From NCBI GenBank assembly GCA_020746105.1, contig CM036619.1, positions 1,637,395 to 1,701,394 on the forward strand: a stretch of 64,000 nt of DNA, given 5' to 3'. Source of the DNA: Trogon surrucura. Taxonomy: Eukaryota; Chordata; Aves; Trogoniformes; Trogonidae. Positions 46,982 through 58,560 of this stretch are shown here, piece after piece. Under the pieces are notes generated by a model. The model was not told where the DNA came from, searched no databases, and was given only the letters and a program-made list of their open reading frames with translations. Every line of letters starts with the position of its first letter. The first letter of the stretch is position 1. The position numbers were made by a program, and so were the translations under genes.

Positions 46982-47402
46982 CACAGAATGGTTTAGGTTG
47001 GAAGGGACCTTGAAGACCATCTAGTTCCAATCCCCCTGTGATGAGCAGGACACCTCCCACTGGACCAGATTGCTCCATCCAACTTGGCCTTGATCCCTTC
47101 CAGGGAGGGGGTTTCCACAACTTCTCTGGGCAACCTGTGTCTCACCCTCATAGTGAATAATTTTGTCCCAATATCTAACCTAAATCTACATTCTTTCAGT
47201 TTGAAACCATTACCCCTTGTCCTATTACTACACTCCTTGATAAAGAGTCCCTCCCCATCTTTCCTGTACCACCCTTATGTACTGAGAGGACACTATAATT
47301 TCTCCCCAGAGCCTTCTCTTCTCCAGTCTGAACAACTCCAACTCTCTCAGCCTGCTCTCACAGGTGAGGTGCTCCGCCCTCTGATCACCTTTATGGTCCT
47401 CA
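46982..47402 (-). mobile_element. CR1 3' portion
   Basis: GCACAGAATGGTTTAGGTTG, GAAGACCATCTAGTTCCAA, CCACTGGACCAGATTGCTCC and ATTACCCCTTGTCCTATTAC, then the body to CTGATCACCTTTATGGTCCT. The terminal octamers are largely lost. Confidence 0.93.
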
Positions 47403-47457
47403 TGAACAGGAAATAGATTCCAGGAGCCCTGAGCTACTAAATCCTACTTCAAATGAC

Positions 47458-47476
47458 TTTTTTTTTTTTTTTTTTT
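47458..47476. repeat. Poly-T tract
   Basis: Nineteen consecutive T, about 55 bases beyond a minus-strand CR1 copy. Confidence 0.9.
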
Positions 47477-47639
47477 GCTTTCCTTTTCTTCTGCAGAAGA
47501 ACCCCCAGATTTTAAAACACCCCCCAGCACCAGTTAATAAATGGCACGGTAGGGAGAGGACCCTCAAATCTCGACCTCCCTGCCCCATTGCTGCTCGCAG
47601 CCCCCATGTCTGTGTTAAACTCTCTCCCAACTAATCTGA

Positions 47640-47780
47640 GCAGTTGGCAGATTTTGTGTGTCTAATGGGCTGCGGAGGGCACGGATAGTTAACTGTTCGC
47701 AAACTGCCGGGCGATACCGATCGCATTATCCCAGCCGCCGGGAAATTAAGGCTCCAATTAAAAAGAGACAGTGCAGTGAC
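47640..47780. promoter_or_regulatory. CpG-retaining candidate regulatory element
   Basis: Nine CpG dinucleotides fall within 47673-47740, beside GGATAGTTAACTGTTCGC, CCGATCGCATTATCCC and an AT-rich end (GAAATTAAGG, CTCCAATTAAAAAG). High local CpG in an otherwise CpG-poor, gene-free interval suggests constraint or lack of methylation. Function unknown. Confidence 0.32.
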
Positions 47781-48302
47781 CAACCGTGAGCAGCCAAGGT
47801 TCCCAAGAAGCCAATTTAGGGACTGATTGGAACAGGAATAGGGTGGGAGCAAGATGGGAGCTGAGGGGTCCCTGGGAGGTTGTGTGTTTTCCCCAAATCC
47901 AGGGTGAGGGAGTCTAGGGGGATCTCCCCAGGGTGTCTTAGCAAAGGTATTTTCAAGAGGTCTTATCAGACAAAAGGGACGAAGAAAAATCACCACAGAT
48001 GTTTTTGCTTTGGCTATACCAGATACCTGCAAAACTAGGGTGACTCTTGCACATGTGGAAGGGGTAAGATGTGTTGGGCATGAGCTGCAGCTCCAGGATG
48101 ACAGCTTATTCTTGAAAGGCCACCTCTCTCCATCATCCAGCATCATGATGTTCCTGCATTCCAGGGCTCTCCCTTCTGCTTTTAATCCTTTTTTTCCCTC
48201 CCTTTCCCTTTCTCCTAGCAGAAGCTGCCCAGCCTGGTCCTGGCTGTTCTCTGCCAGGCAGCAAAATGCAATGACCTGCATTGCAGGGAAGCCTTGAACT
48301 GC

Positions 48303-48318
48303 TTTTTTTTTTTTTTTT
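48303..48318. repeat. Poly-T tract
   Basis: Sixteen consecutive T. Confidence 0.85.
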
Positions 48319-48589
48319 CTGGTGATGGATAAGACAGTGAGAGAGGAACTCCTGGCTGAGCCTTCCCTGCAAAAACCTATTTATCTGATGGGGAAGTTGG
48401 GAAGAGAAAACAATGTGTTTGCAGAAATGATGGAGCAAAATAGCAGCATAGGAAAGCACATGGGGAAATTAATAATTCTGTATTCAGACCAGAGGTCATA
48501 CAATGGACAGTAAATAACAGATGGGAGAAAACAGGCCTGTGAGTATTTTTTGTTCTCAAGCAGGTGAATTCCAGACTCTGCACTCAAGG

Positions 48590-48657
48590 AATCATAGAAT
48601 GGTTTGTGTTGAAATGGGTATTTAAAGGTCATCTAGTCCAACTCCCGTGCAGACAGG
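48590..48657 (-). mobile_element. Short CR1 3'-end fragment
   Basis: AATCATAGAATGGTTTGTGT, TTAAAGGTCATCTAGTCCAA and CTCCCGTGCAGACAGG. Only the extreme 3' end, about 70 bases. Confidence 0.85.
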
Positions 48658-50047
48658 TAAAGATAGGGACTGAAGCTGCCCAGATAACTTGGGGAGCTGC
48701 ATCTCACATGCCCAACACTGGTTTTGGAAAGGTTTTTTGCATTCATGGGAGCTCAGCTGGTTAGCACTGCCCTGACCTTTTCTGGGCATATTTGACAAGG
48801 GTTCAGTAATTTGCCACCCTACATGGAGAATTTAATAGCATGGGCATGAGCTCCTTGGTGCTGAGTGATCTCAGTGGAGGTCCCAGTGCAGAGATACAAC
48901 CTGTAAATCCTAATTTTTGGTGCCTCACCTTGCAATCTGGATGGAGGGTGCTGGGAGAACTGGGACTGCTGGATTCCTCACTGTCTTCGGAGAAGGGTGT
49001 ATAAGGCACGTGCAGACTCTTCTCCTTGTCTCTCTATCCGTCACAAGTGCAAACTGTCACACTCTGTCTCCTCTCCTGGCCCTTCACCATTGTTCCTTGT
49101 CCATAACACTCACCCACACCCTTACCCGGTGCCAGTCTTCTCCCCATCTTTCCAGTTTGCATCTCTCTCTTCCCAGGTTTCCTCTCAGTGCTGCCAAGCA
49201 CTTCTATAGCTTATATTTCTACTGGGGTGTGGGCTCAATTCTGAGAGCAGAATATCACCCTGGGAACATGATCCTGGTCGATAACTATTGACTGATAAAC
49301 CAACAATGCATTTCAGGGCAAGCTCGTCGATTGGAGGGATTGATTTATCTGCCCCTCTTTCTCCAAAGGGCCGACTCCTCTGACAGGACCCTGATTTACA
49401 GTCAGAGGTGGGAGGACCAGGACAGTCAGGCTGCTGCTCTCCATCAGTCATGGATTCAGCTGCTGAAGCTCTTTGCTGTTCAGAGATGGACGGCAGTGTT
49501 TGTGGCTGGAGTGAATCCAGGGGAGGGAATGAGTTCAGAGGTGCACATGCTACACCAAGGTCTTCAGTTATGTCTTTGGAAGCCCCAGGTTAGTTTTCTT
49601 CTTCTTCTGACTAATGATGAGGGTTCGACCTTCCAAACAAGTTGCATTTTCATAGAGCTACTGACCCATCTTGATGGTGGCCTATTCACTCATTGGACGT
49701 GGTGTCCCTTACGGGCAAAGAATAGATGTTATTCCCCGTGATAGGAATTGTCCTGCTCTCCTTCCAGCAACAGTAGTGAGGAGAGATATCCTCTGGGTTT
49801 GACAGTGTGGAAAATCCCCAGATCTCTCCCTAGCCCAGGATGGGACAAATCATCACAAGTATGTCAGCTTTTGGAGGATGTCTGTGCAGATAAGTTGTCC
49901 CTTGACATCCCATGGGAGAACTTCCATGGTCTCCAGCCCTGTCTCTGAAGATGCTTCACATTCCTCTCCAGCAGAGTCAACAGCTCTGGGAATTTTGGTT
50001 GTAAATCTCTTTTACAAGAGCTTGTAAAATGAAGGACTAAAGGACAG
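48658..50047. other. Unique non-coding DNA
   Basis: No gene or repeat was recognised. A candidate regulatory block at 49195-49390 is listed separately. Confidence 0.45.
49195..49390. promoter_or_regulatory. Candidate regulatory block (SOX-like and ONECUT-like words)
   Basis: AACAATG (49302-49308, SOX-like) and ATTGATTT (49339-49346, ONECUT/HNF6-like), with CCTGGTCGATAACTATTGAC, CTCGTCGATTGG and ACTGATAAACC nearby. Unique sequence, no coding sense. Confidence 0.25.
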
Positions 50048-50198
50048 TAGATGCCTCATCCACAGGAAAAATCAAGGTTGAGTTGGACAGGGCTTTGAGG
50101 AACCTAATCTAGTTGAAGATGTCCCTGCTTATTGCAGCTGGGGCTGGAACTAAATATCCTTTAAAGGTCACTTACAATCCAAACCATTCTATGATTCA
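50048..50198 (+). mobile_element. CR1 3'-end fragment
   Basis: TAGATGCCTCATCCACAGG, GTTGAGTTGGACAGGGCTTT, CCTGCTTATTGCAGCTGGGG and AATCCAAACCATTCTATGAT. About 150 bases of the plus-strand 3' end. The tail type with TTATTGCAG resembles the copy at 13203-13696. Confidence 0.9.
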
Positions 50199-50310
50199 GT
50201 GACTTATGACCCTTGTTCTCCTCAGGGACTTCCCACAATTCCCACCTTATCGACATTTTTGACCTTCTCACCTCGTTGCCGTGGAGAACAAAGAGGTGAG
50301 TCCTGAACAT

Positions 50311-50740
50311 TCAGAATCAGAGAACATCAGGGACTGGAAGGGACCTCAAAAGATCATCTAGTCCAGCCCCCCTGCCAGAGCAGGATCACCTACAGTAGGT
50401 CACACAGGAACGTGTCCAGGCAGGTTTTGAATATCTCCAGAGAAGGAGACTCCACAACCTCTCCGGGCAGCCTGTGCCAGGGCTCTGTCACCCTCACAGG
50501 GAAAAAGTTTTTTCTGATATTTCTGTGGAACCTCCCATGTTTCAGCTTGAACCCGCTGCCCCTTGTCCTGTCATTGGACGTTGCTGAGAAGAGCTTGGCT
50601 CTGTCCTCCTGACACTCCCCCTTGACATATTTATAAACATTTATGAGGTCACCTCTCAGCCTCCTCTTCTCCAAGCTAAAGAGACCCAGCTTCTTCAGCC
50701 TTTCCTCATCAGGGAGATGTTCCACTCCCTTAATCACAGA
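50311..50740 (-). mobile_element. CR1 3' portion, 'GTCACACAGGAACGTGTCC' type
   Basis: TCAGAATCAGAGAACATCAG, GGGACCTCAAAAGATCATC, CCAGAGCAGGATCACCTAC and GTCACACAGGAACGTGTCC, then the body to TTCCTCATCAGGGAGATG. The minus strand retains over 100 codons of CR1 ORF2 C-terminus ([20 protein letters not shown]). Same subfamily as 21094-21551 and 31483-32063. Confidence 0.94.
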
Positions 50741-51499
50741 TACTAATGTCTGTCTGGGACTCGGTAACCCTGACAAAACCACAGTGAGTCTGGGAACAAC
50801 AACCACCTCTCTGGAGCTGTAACTTGTCATCCAGTCCATCCTTTCTACTTTGTGCATCCTCCTCCTGTGTTTGGGGGTTCATGATCTGGATTAGTCATAC
50901 GATGTGGTTGCCACGTGCTTCACAGCAGGAGATCTCCATTTGCCCTCTGAGTTTCTCTGTACATGGACTCAGCCCTCCTCTGATGCTTAAGCCATGGCAT
51001 TACTTAGGTGGTTTTCATCTGAGTTGTGGTTTTTTTTCCAGTGGACAGGGCTGTGCACAGATCATTATCCTGATGGGCTTTTCAGAGAGGAAAGGAGTAG
51101 GTAGATTTGCCAGCTGCATGGACAGACATACATGCTAGGAGAGAAGGAAGCCTGATTTCAGCTGCTGCCAGGATGGCGCTGCTTCCCAAGGGTGTCTCCA
51201 AGATGGGGCATGAATTCCCTGTAGTCAAGAAAAAGATTAATTTGGGGAGTGGAAAACACGATATTGACATGGAGTCCAGGGGAAATTTGAGTGTGACATG
51301 GTTCAAGATTACACCTGGGGTGAGACAAGAGGAGTATTTTCATCACAACTGCCAGCGAGCAAATGCTTTGTCAAAGGTTCCATGGTAGACCTACATTTGG
51401 GCATTCTTCTCAACTGTGGTTGCTTGGGCCAAATTGACTCTGATCTTCCTTTTCGGGACACTTTTTTTTTTAAGAGTGGGGAAGACTATGTGGTGTTCA
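50741..51499. other. Unique non-coding DNA
   Basis: Nothing recognised. Confidence 0.45.
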
Positions 51500-51636
51500 C
51501 TGAAAGAGTTCAAGGCCATGTTGGATGAGGCTTTGAGTAACCTGGTCTAGAGGAAGGTGTCCTTGCCCATGGCAGGTGGGTTGGAACTAAATGATTTTTA
51601 AGGCCCCTTGCAGCTGAAACCATTCTATGATTCTGT
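51500..51636 (+). mobile_element. CR1 3'-end fragment
   Basis: GAAAGAGTTCAAGGCCATG, GATGAGGCTTTGAGTAACC, GTGTCCTTGCCCATGGCAGG, CTGAAACCATTCTATGATTC. About 135 bases. Confidence 0.92.
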
Positions 51637-52571
51637 AAATTTGAGCTGTGGATCATAAAATTACAGACAATAGGCAACTGATGGAGCAGCTGTGGATGAC
51701 TCTAGTTGATCTGCTGTCTTTGCACAAGAACTCTCTGCCATCACTTCTCTGTGAAGGGACCATCAGGACACCTTCCATGCATCCAAAATCCAGTGGTATG
51801 AATCAGCGGTGACACCACTGTGTGTTTCCAAAAGTAGACTTGCTCTGTGCCATGAGACCTTTCCCTTCCTACTACAAAAATCTATTGATCTGACTATGGT
51901 ATCCTCACCCTTTGAAGACAGTTAATGAAAGTATCTTTTAAGGCAGCTGTTTTAGCATACAAAGAGACATTAGAAACAACTTTAAGTTCTTGCAGGCAGT
52001 TTGTGACAATGAGAAGTTCCTGAAGTGCAGACCCGAACAGCTTTAAATACCCTCTGTCATTTCTCTTGGCCAAATTTTCCTCAGTGTTGTTAATCAGGTC
52101 TTGAGATTAAAAAGACAGGAATTGTAATCCCTCTGCTACCTTGGAAGACAGGATATTTTGGATTCGACATGCATTTATCTGGGTGGAGGATGTCTTTTCG
52201 CATCTCCCAGTTCGACAATCCTGCAAGTGTTACCAACCTTCTCTTCAAGCAACTTTGCTCAACTTAGGATGAGGCAAACCACAGACAGATCAAATGATAT
52301 TAAACAGAGGCACAACTCGGAGAAGAATTTGAGATTCTCAGGGTGGCATGCTTGGGCACAAGAGACCTGTCTTCCCTCCTTCAGTCATCTGCATTGTCTT
52401 GTCTGTCAAAACTCCCGAACAATCCCACCTTGTGTTTGATCCCTTCGTGCTCTATCACAAGATCTATACACTTGACCTTCCTCTCCAGTTGGACAATATC
52501 AGTACCGGTTTTTTGAAACCAGATGACTCAAAAGAAAATAAACTCAGTCTCACTGTCTTGCTACTAGATCT
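51637..52571. other. Unique non-coding DNA
   Basis: No gene or repeat was recognised. 51910-52110 is AT-rich (AGTTAATGAAAGTATC, GTTGTTAATCAGG) without a clear motif cluster. Confidence 0.45.
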
Positions 52572-52776
52572 GAATCACAGAATCACAGAATTGCTGAGGC
52601 AGGAAAAGCCCTCTGAGGTCATCAAGTCCAGCCTATGTCCCAACACCACCACATGGGCCAGACCAGGGCACTAAGTGTCGCATCCATCCTCTCCTTAAAC
52701 CCCTTCAGAGATGGTGACTCCACCACTTCCCTGGGCAGTGCATTCCAATGTCTTATCGCCCTTTCTGAATACAAAG
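52572..52776 (-). mobile_element. CR1 3' end of the 'GCTGAGGCAGGAAAAGCCC' type
   Basis: GAATCACAGAATCACAGAAT, GCAGGAAAAGCCCTCTGAGG, GTCATCAAGTCCAGCC, CCAACACCACCACATGGGCC and GGTGACTCCACCACTTCCC. This is the same CR1 subfamily as the nested plus-strand copy at 62033-62379. Confidence 0.92.
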
Positions 52777-53738
52777 AAGCATATTCCTGTGTTTTGGGAC
52801 AGAGATATTCAGACTCGCATCCCTAGTCAGACAGAATAGGTGCTGGACAGACTGCCTGACAAGGGAATGCAAATCCATCTTAGGAACTGCTCCAGGATTT
52901 TGCCACAAGCAGGTGATGCTTCAATGTTAAATACTCACAATGCTAGGTAAGTGAATTGCAAGTCTGTCAAAGTTGCATAGGATTAACTCTGAACTAAATC
53001 CCTGAAAAACCACATGGCTAGTGACATTCCAGTTGATCCCTGCTCTCCAAGCAAGGCATGCTAAGGTTTCTGCTCCAAAGCTCTATGCTCAGTTGGTCAT
53101 GGTGGTGGCTGGGCAGCTGAGGAGATTTCTACTCAGCATCACCTTTATCAAGAATGATTTGTCTTTTGAGCCTTACCACCTTTCTTTCACCTCTTTGAAA
53201 CTTCTTTTTAAATTGCTACAGCCTAGAAATACTCGTATTGCCTGTCCTCTCCAAGCAGGTCTTGCCTGGCCTCTTCCTTTGCTTCTGGTCTCAGGTAACA
53301 GTAGAAGGTACAAGAACCCCATAGGAAGGTACGTGTGGAGTAACTTGACCATCAGATGGGGTTTGAAAAGGTTTAGGTGAACATTACAAAAAAAATGAGT
53401 CAGTGCCTGGCTGGGATTACTGAATTATCACACTCATAAAGGGGTGACAATCCTTTGACTGGTTCCTCAGCTGGTTCATCATCTGAGAAGCACCTGGCCC
53501 AGAGTGATTCAGGACACAATAGGTGCCCTAAGCAATCTGACAAGATCACTTGATCAACAACCCAGCGTCCAGAAACAGCATGAACTAGTACACACCTTAC
53601 AGAGATCATTCAGGTACGTTTTGAAGATACAGAGGTGATCTGTTCTTCCACTGAGGCTCAGACCAGGACATGATACTTTAGGAATTTGATTCTGATGACT
53701 AACTACCCCATCAAAAAAGTTTATCTTCCTTTTGTTCT

Positions 53739-53812
53739 ACATGCTATATATACTTATACACACGTATATAGGAACTATATATACACATACATTCATAAAA
53801 AATATATGGAAA
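53739..53812. repeat. (TA)/(CA)-rich simple repeat
   Basis: ACATGCTATATATACTTATA, CACACGTATATAGG, TATATATACACATACATTC and AAAAATATATGG. Confidence 0.8.
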
Positions 53813-53991
53813 AGATGATTTATTTAAGTGTTCAGCCTTTGGAAACTGTTTTAAATTTTTGTATTTCTTCCTCATCCGTAGCCACAGATTGAACATGACA
53901 AGATTTATTTTTCTTCTCACATACATTTAACATGGGAGCGAGTGATCTTATAATTGATGTAAGTGTTAAATCCCAAAAGCACCTAACTGAC

Positions 53992-54009
53992 TTTTTTTTT
54001 TTTTTTTTT
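53992..54009. repeat. Poly-T tract
   Basis: An uninterrupted run of T, about 18 bases. Confidence 0.88.
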
Positions 54010-56333
54010 CTGGTGAGATACATTTGCCACTTTCCTTTGAAATGAACCTTAAGGGCTGTTCTGTGCTACTGCACCAAAGAAAGCTCAGGTGTGGATGGCT
54101 CTGTTTCATCCTTTGCCATGGGAAGTTGCACTTTTTTTCAGCCCATGCCTACTTTGGCCATTACATCTTCCAACATCCATACATCCACTGGGAATATGAG
54201 TCTTATGGGTAGGCAGCAGGTCTCACAACAGAAGACAAATCCAGAAAAGGAAGCAGAGAGACACCTATGGTCTCTCAATATTGTTGAAGACCAGGACAGG
54301 TTGCTCTGGAAAGCATCAGCGGTGATAGGCTGCTGTTTCTGGTTCAAGTCTGAAGCATATTTAGCACCGAGATTGGTGTCTGTTTGATCACTGCACCCAA
54401 AGAAGAGTTGGAGTTGAAGGGTTTCCAGCAAGACTGTAGAAACTGTACTAATTCCATAGTTATGGCAGTTAAAAAAATCAGTAGAAAATGGATTTCTTTG
54501 TGTTGGCCAAGAGAGCGTAGACGTAAGCATGCTGATTCTTCAACCATTCTTTAACTCTAGGCTTTTCTAACTTTCTCTTGTGCTGCCTACTGACTCAACC
54601 AACGATCTCATCCCAGCACTTATTATATACATTAAATAGAATGACTATTTTTCCAGTCGTATCTGTATAATACTAAATGATGTACAAATGTTATGACAAG
54701 ACACTCTACTTTTCCCCGATTGTTGAGAGTTGTTCCACTTCCTTTTTTTGGAATTAACTTTGGGTTTGGTGTTCTGGTGTAGATGGGTGTCTAGACGGAT
54801 TCAAGTGTAGATTTTTGGGCAGGCTTTGGAGAAGACTGTATGTAGAACGTAACAGATGTACAATAAGTTGTAGGAGAAATAGGAAACTGGACTGTAAATT
54901 CTGGATGCAATGGACACTGATGATCAGACATGCCCAAACCAAGGAGTTCCAGCAAAGAGTAATGAGGACTTTATCTCAGGAATACACATGAAAAATGAGG
55001 AAATTCTAATGAGTGTATTTGGAGAGGGTGGAGAAAGGAGGAAAGACAAAAGGTAGAAGAGATGGGAGGTTGGGAACTGATAGTTAACACTTTGAGGGCT
55101 GCGACTAAACATCATCTCATGTGGACTATGGAGAAGAGACTTGCCTTTTGCAGCCCCACAAATTGGGTCTGTATACAAAGCCAGGCTGGAAGGTTTCCCT
55201 TCTTCAGAGTCAACCACATGAGCAGCTATTCTAGGAATCAGTTTTCTCTCTCCTTCAGGAGACTCAGTGGGTTGTGGAGGCGTAAAGTATGGTAAGAAGT
55301 CAAGAGACAGGTGATAGATCATCTTTCCAGCCATTGGCAGAGACGTGAGTTCAAGATGCAACTAGTTCCTCTGGAAGTTGTTAGTGATTCCCCTTTCCAT
55401 TCTCCAAGTTTAATAGCAAATTCAACTGGAAAACGTCATGGAGCCTCACTGGGTAAGAGCAATATGGAGCCCTTAGTGACTTAGAAGTCAAGATAGGGAC
55501 GACACTGAAGGGTTCTACAGATGGAATATGGTGGGCTTCTCATGGCAAAATGTCCACTGTGGTTCTGGAAACCATAGTCATTTTTGCTGAAGTATCTGCT
55601 GGATAAATATCATGGGAGGTCTGGAGATGCCCTAAACCTTGCAAGGAACCTTCAAGAAAAACAAAGAAGAGCTTCTTCCAGGTCCGTCCACCTCTAGTGT
55701 GTCTTCAGTGAGGGACTGTGAAGGAGAGGACAAGAAGACCTCTCTCCCTGACATGTTTCACTGAAGGATGCACTATAGCATGGCCATGTAAGCCCTTCCA
55801 GCTCATTGCTCCAGACTTTGCTTTTTAGTGAGGGAAGAATGGCTCACCCTGAGTTTGTCCAGAGCCATAGCTCCAAGAAACGTGTAATCCAGAAGGCAGG
55901 AACTGGGGAAAATCCCACAGCAATGTAGGACTCTCATTAGCTTTTGTGATTATCAGTATATCTTGCTGTGAAGGGCAGCTCTCAGGTCTGAATCTTTTTC
56001 TTGTTGTCCATGTCTTGTGAAAGTCTTCTTGCTAGGCAAGAATGCACATACCTTGTCAACAGAGACTTAGTGCTGGCCAACAGCAGATGCCCTCTAGGAC
56101 TGGCGGTTTTTCCAAGGCCAACAGGGTCATTTTAATCCTACCAAAAGTTGTCGCTGTTGTGACAGCAGAAGTCACTGCCCTGTCCCACTTCCATCCTGGC
56201 TGGTACTGGAAGAGAAGCCAGCTTTGTATGAACTTCCTGCTCCAGCAGCCATAGAGCAGTAGTGATGGATGAAGTCTCTGAACTACTGTGGTGTTGTTTG
56301 CTCCTTCCCCTCCCCTCTCTCTCTTCAAAAAGG

Positions 56334-56351
56334 AAAAAAAAAAAAAAAAAA
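56334..56351. repeat. Poly-A tract
   Basis: About 18 consecutive A, preceded by a CT-rich stretch (CCCCTCTCTCTCTTC) and followed by GGAGGGG. Confidence 0.88.
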
Positions 56352-58384
56352 GGAGGGGAATGAGAGTCTGTCAATTTGTTTGATCTAACATCCACATGCC
56401 ATGTTCACCTTGGCAGATGGCAGGAGAGATGATTGCTTAGCGCTGCATGTTTGACATCTCACAGAAATAGAAAGGCTGATGTGGTAGACCTGTAGCCATT
56501 GGCAGCTGCTATGGTACCTACGCCGGGAGAAGGAGGTGCAGGCTTCATTTCACACCTCCCGATGCAAAAAAGATGTTTTCAGGGAGCAACTCGTGGTGCA
56601 TCTGCTTGCCCCCGCCACCCCCTCTTCCTCTCCCCCGTTGGTTCGTGGTGGTGGGTGGCGGGTGGCGTGCTGTTTCTTGCCTTGTCACCAGCTTGTGTGA
56701 CAGGTGAGGTGATGAGGAGTCAGCAGAGTTGCAAAGGAGGTTGCTCCGGGGCTTTCCCACACTGGGGAGGTGAGCTTGCTCCAGCGGGAGGGCGGGGGGG
56801 AGTTAGGAGGGAAAGCAGACAAACATCTGTTCACTTCTCCACTTTTCAAAGAATGAGAAGGCGAAGAGGGAGGAGGTGGTGGGAGAGGAGTGTATTTCTG
56901 TCCAGAAAACCAGGCAAGCTAGTCCTACCCAGGCATCCAAGGGTTAAAGGTTCACCCAAGCAGAAAGTGACCTCTCCATCTCCTCTAAATGCGTGGAGCA
57001 AGGAATGACCCAAGCATTTCCTTTCCCCAGAAAGTTTGGGCATTCATACACTACAAGTGTACGTGCAGTTGCAAGAGTTGAGCTTTCACATGATCACTTC
57101 TGGGTACGTGTCCTGCCCTTTCTCAGAGCTGTGACTGCTTGTGCAAAGTCTCTTGCCCAAGCTTCTGGCAGTGAGGCTCCTGCTAATTTCCAGCCTTGAT
57201 TCGGTGTTTTGGAGGGTGGAATGCTGTGTATGCTAGAAAGTACATATGCAAGACAGCCAGAAATCTGGGAGGAAAGCGAAGGTGGCTCAGACATCATCAT
57301 TAGTCCATGGACTATCCCACCACACAAAACTGGAAGAACCTACTTCACATCACCTGTTGCTGCAAAAAAACCTCAAGGAAAAAGTCAGATTCAGTGATAG
57401 GTTATAAGTGTCTGTGCTGCAATCACATCCTCCTCTGTGGAGTAATTTACACCTGAGAAGTTCATGGAAGTTGGAGTATAAGGAACATAGATGATATCAC
57501 CATGGTGTCTCCTCATCATGACATCCATGAAGTTTCTAACTTCCAAAAGGCCACAGGCCCGTTAGTTGTGAAATCTCAACTACCTTGAATTGAGAAATAG
57601 CGAGAAACCTTGAATCAAAGACCTCCAGTGAGAACTCGTCTCCAAAACCAAGCCAGTCCCAAGTTGGAGACCTTTAACTTAGCTGCCTCCACTAGGAAGG
57701 AAGCACACAAGGATCTGGAGATTGTTTCTCTAACTCATTGTAGCTATTACCTAGATTATTGCATTTTGTAGGTTAAAACAACTCTTAGAAGAAAAGTGAG
57801 GAGTGATTGGAAACTCGCATGACAGAAAGCACGAGAAGAAAACAAGATGATGTTCTACTGGATGAAAGTGTTAAAGGATTGGGTGGCCACCATCTTCAAC
57901 CACCTGGAGAATCAAAGTCGTCCTCAAATGTCACTTCTAATAAACTCCTCTGGAATTATCCATTTCTCAGGAGCTTCATTGAACTGGCTAAAGATTATAC
58001 CTACTGACATCTGAGGTACGCAATAGAAAGATGGTGCCTTCTGGCACCTGAGGTATCCAAGGGTTGCCTGGAATTGGGCAATATCCCACAGGATTCATGG
58101 GAGCCCTGAGTACTTTCAGATTGGCAACTGAAAGTCAACCAGGATACCCTAAAGTATCTCCAAAGACGCTTGTGTGGACAACTGGATTTTGTTCCTGGAC
58201 ATAAAAAGCACGGATACTCGTCAGATCCAATGGAAACAGCAAGAACATTTTCTCTTCCTAACCAAAACACGGCTCTGAGCTGGAGAGCTGGAGTACGGGA
58301 TTTGTCAGAGCTTTAGCAGATTTGAATCAATCCACTGTGGTTGAGACTGTTGCCATCTGAAGGCTGCACCTGAATGCTGGTACG

Positions 58385-58560
58385 GCTCAGTGCAGTTCCT
58401 AAGCCGTCCCCGATATGGCAACCCATAATTATCCGCTGTGATGGCAATCTCTTTGCAATGGGTCCATCATTAGCTCGTTCGAGACAGGAGAAAAGGCACA
58501 TGAGAGGATTGCCTGGCTGGTATTTCAACATCTCTCAATAGCTCAGCATGCGAAGAAGAG
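58385..58560. promoter_or_regulatory. Candidate regulatory block (TAATTATCC, GGCAAC words)
   Basis: TAATTATCC (58426-58434, homeodomain core TAATTA at 58426-58431) lies beside GGCAAC (58417-58422) and ATGGCAATC (58441-58449), which resemble RFX half-sites. CpG-containing words AAGCCGTCCCCGATATGG and GCTCGTTCGAGACAGG flank it. Motif evidence only. Confidence 0.25.

Larger units (their letters stand above)
47403..48589. other. Unique DNA with two T-tracts and a small CpG-dense core
   Basis: T-tracts lie at 47458-47476 and 48303-48318. A CpG-dense block at 47640-47780 is listed separately. A minus-strand frame of 216 codons (47631-48281) has no recognisable domain. Confidence 0.45.

Noticed and set aside
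47631-48281. Minus-strand open frame of 216 codons
   Set aside because: No domain, no plausible splice or family context. It overlaps the CpG-retaining block and pyrimidine-rich DNA.
56499-57008. Plus-strand open frame of 169 codons with an Arg-rich stretch
   Set aside because: The Arg-rich part comes from purine-rich low-complexity DNA (GAGAAGGCGAAGAGGGAGG); no domain was recognised.
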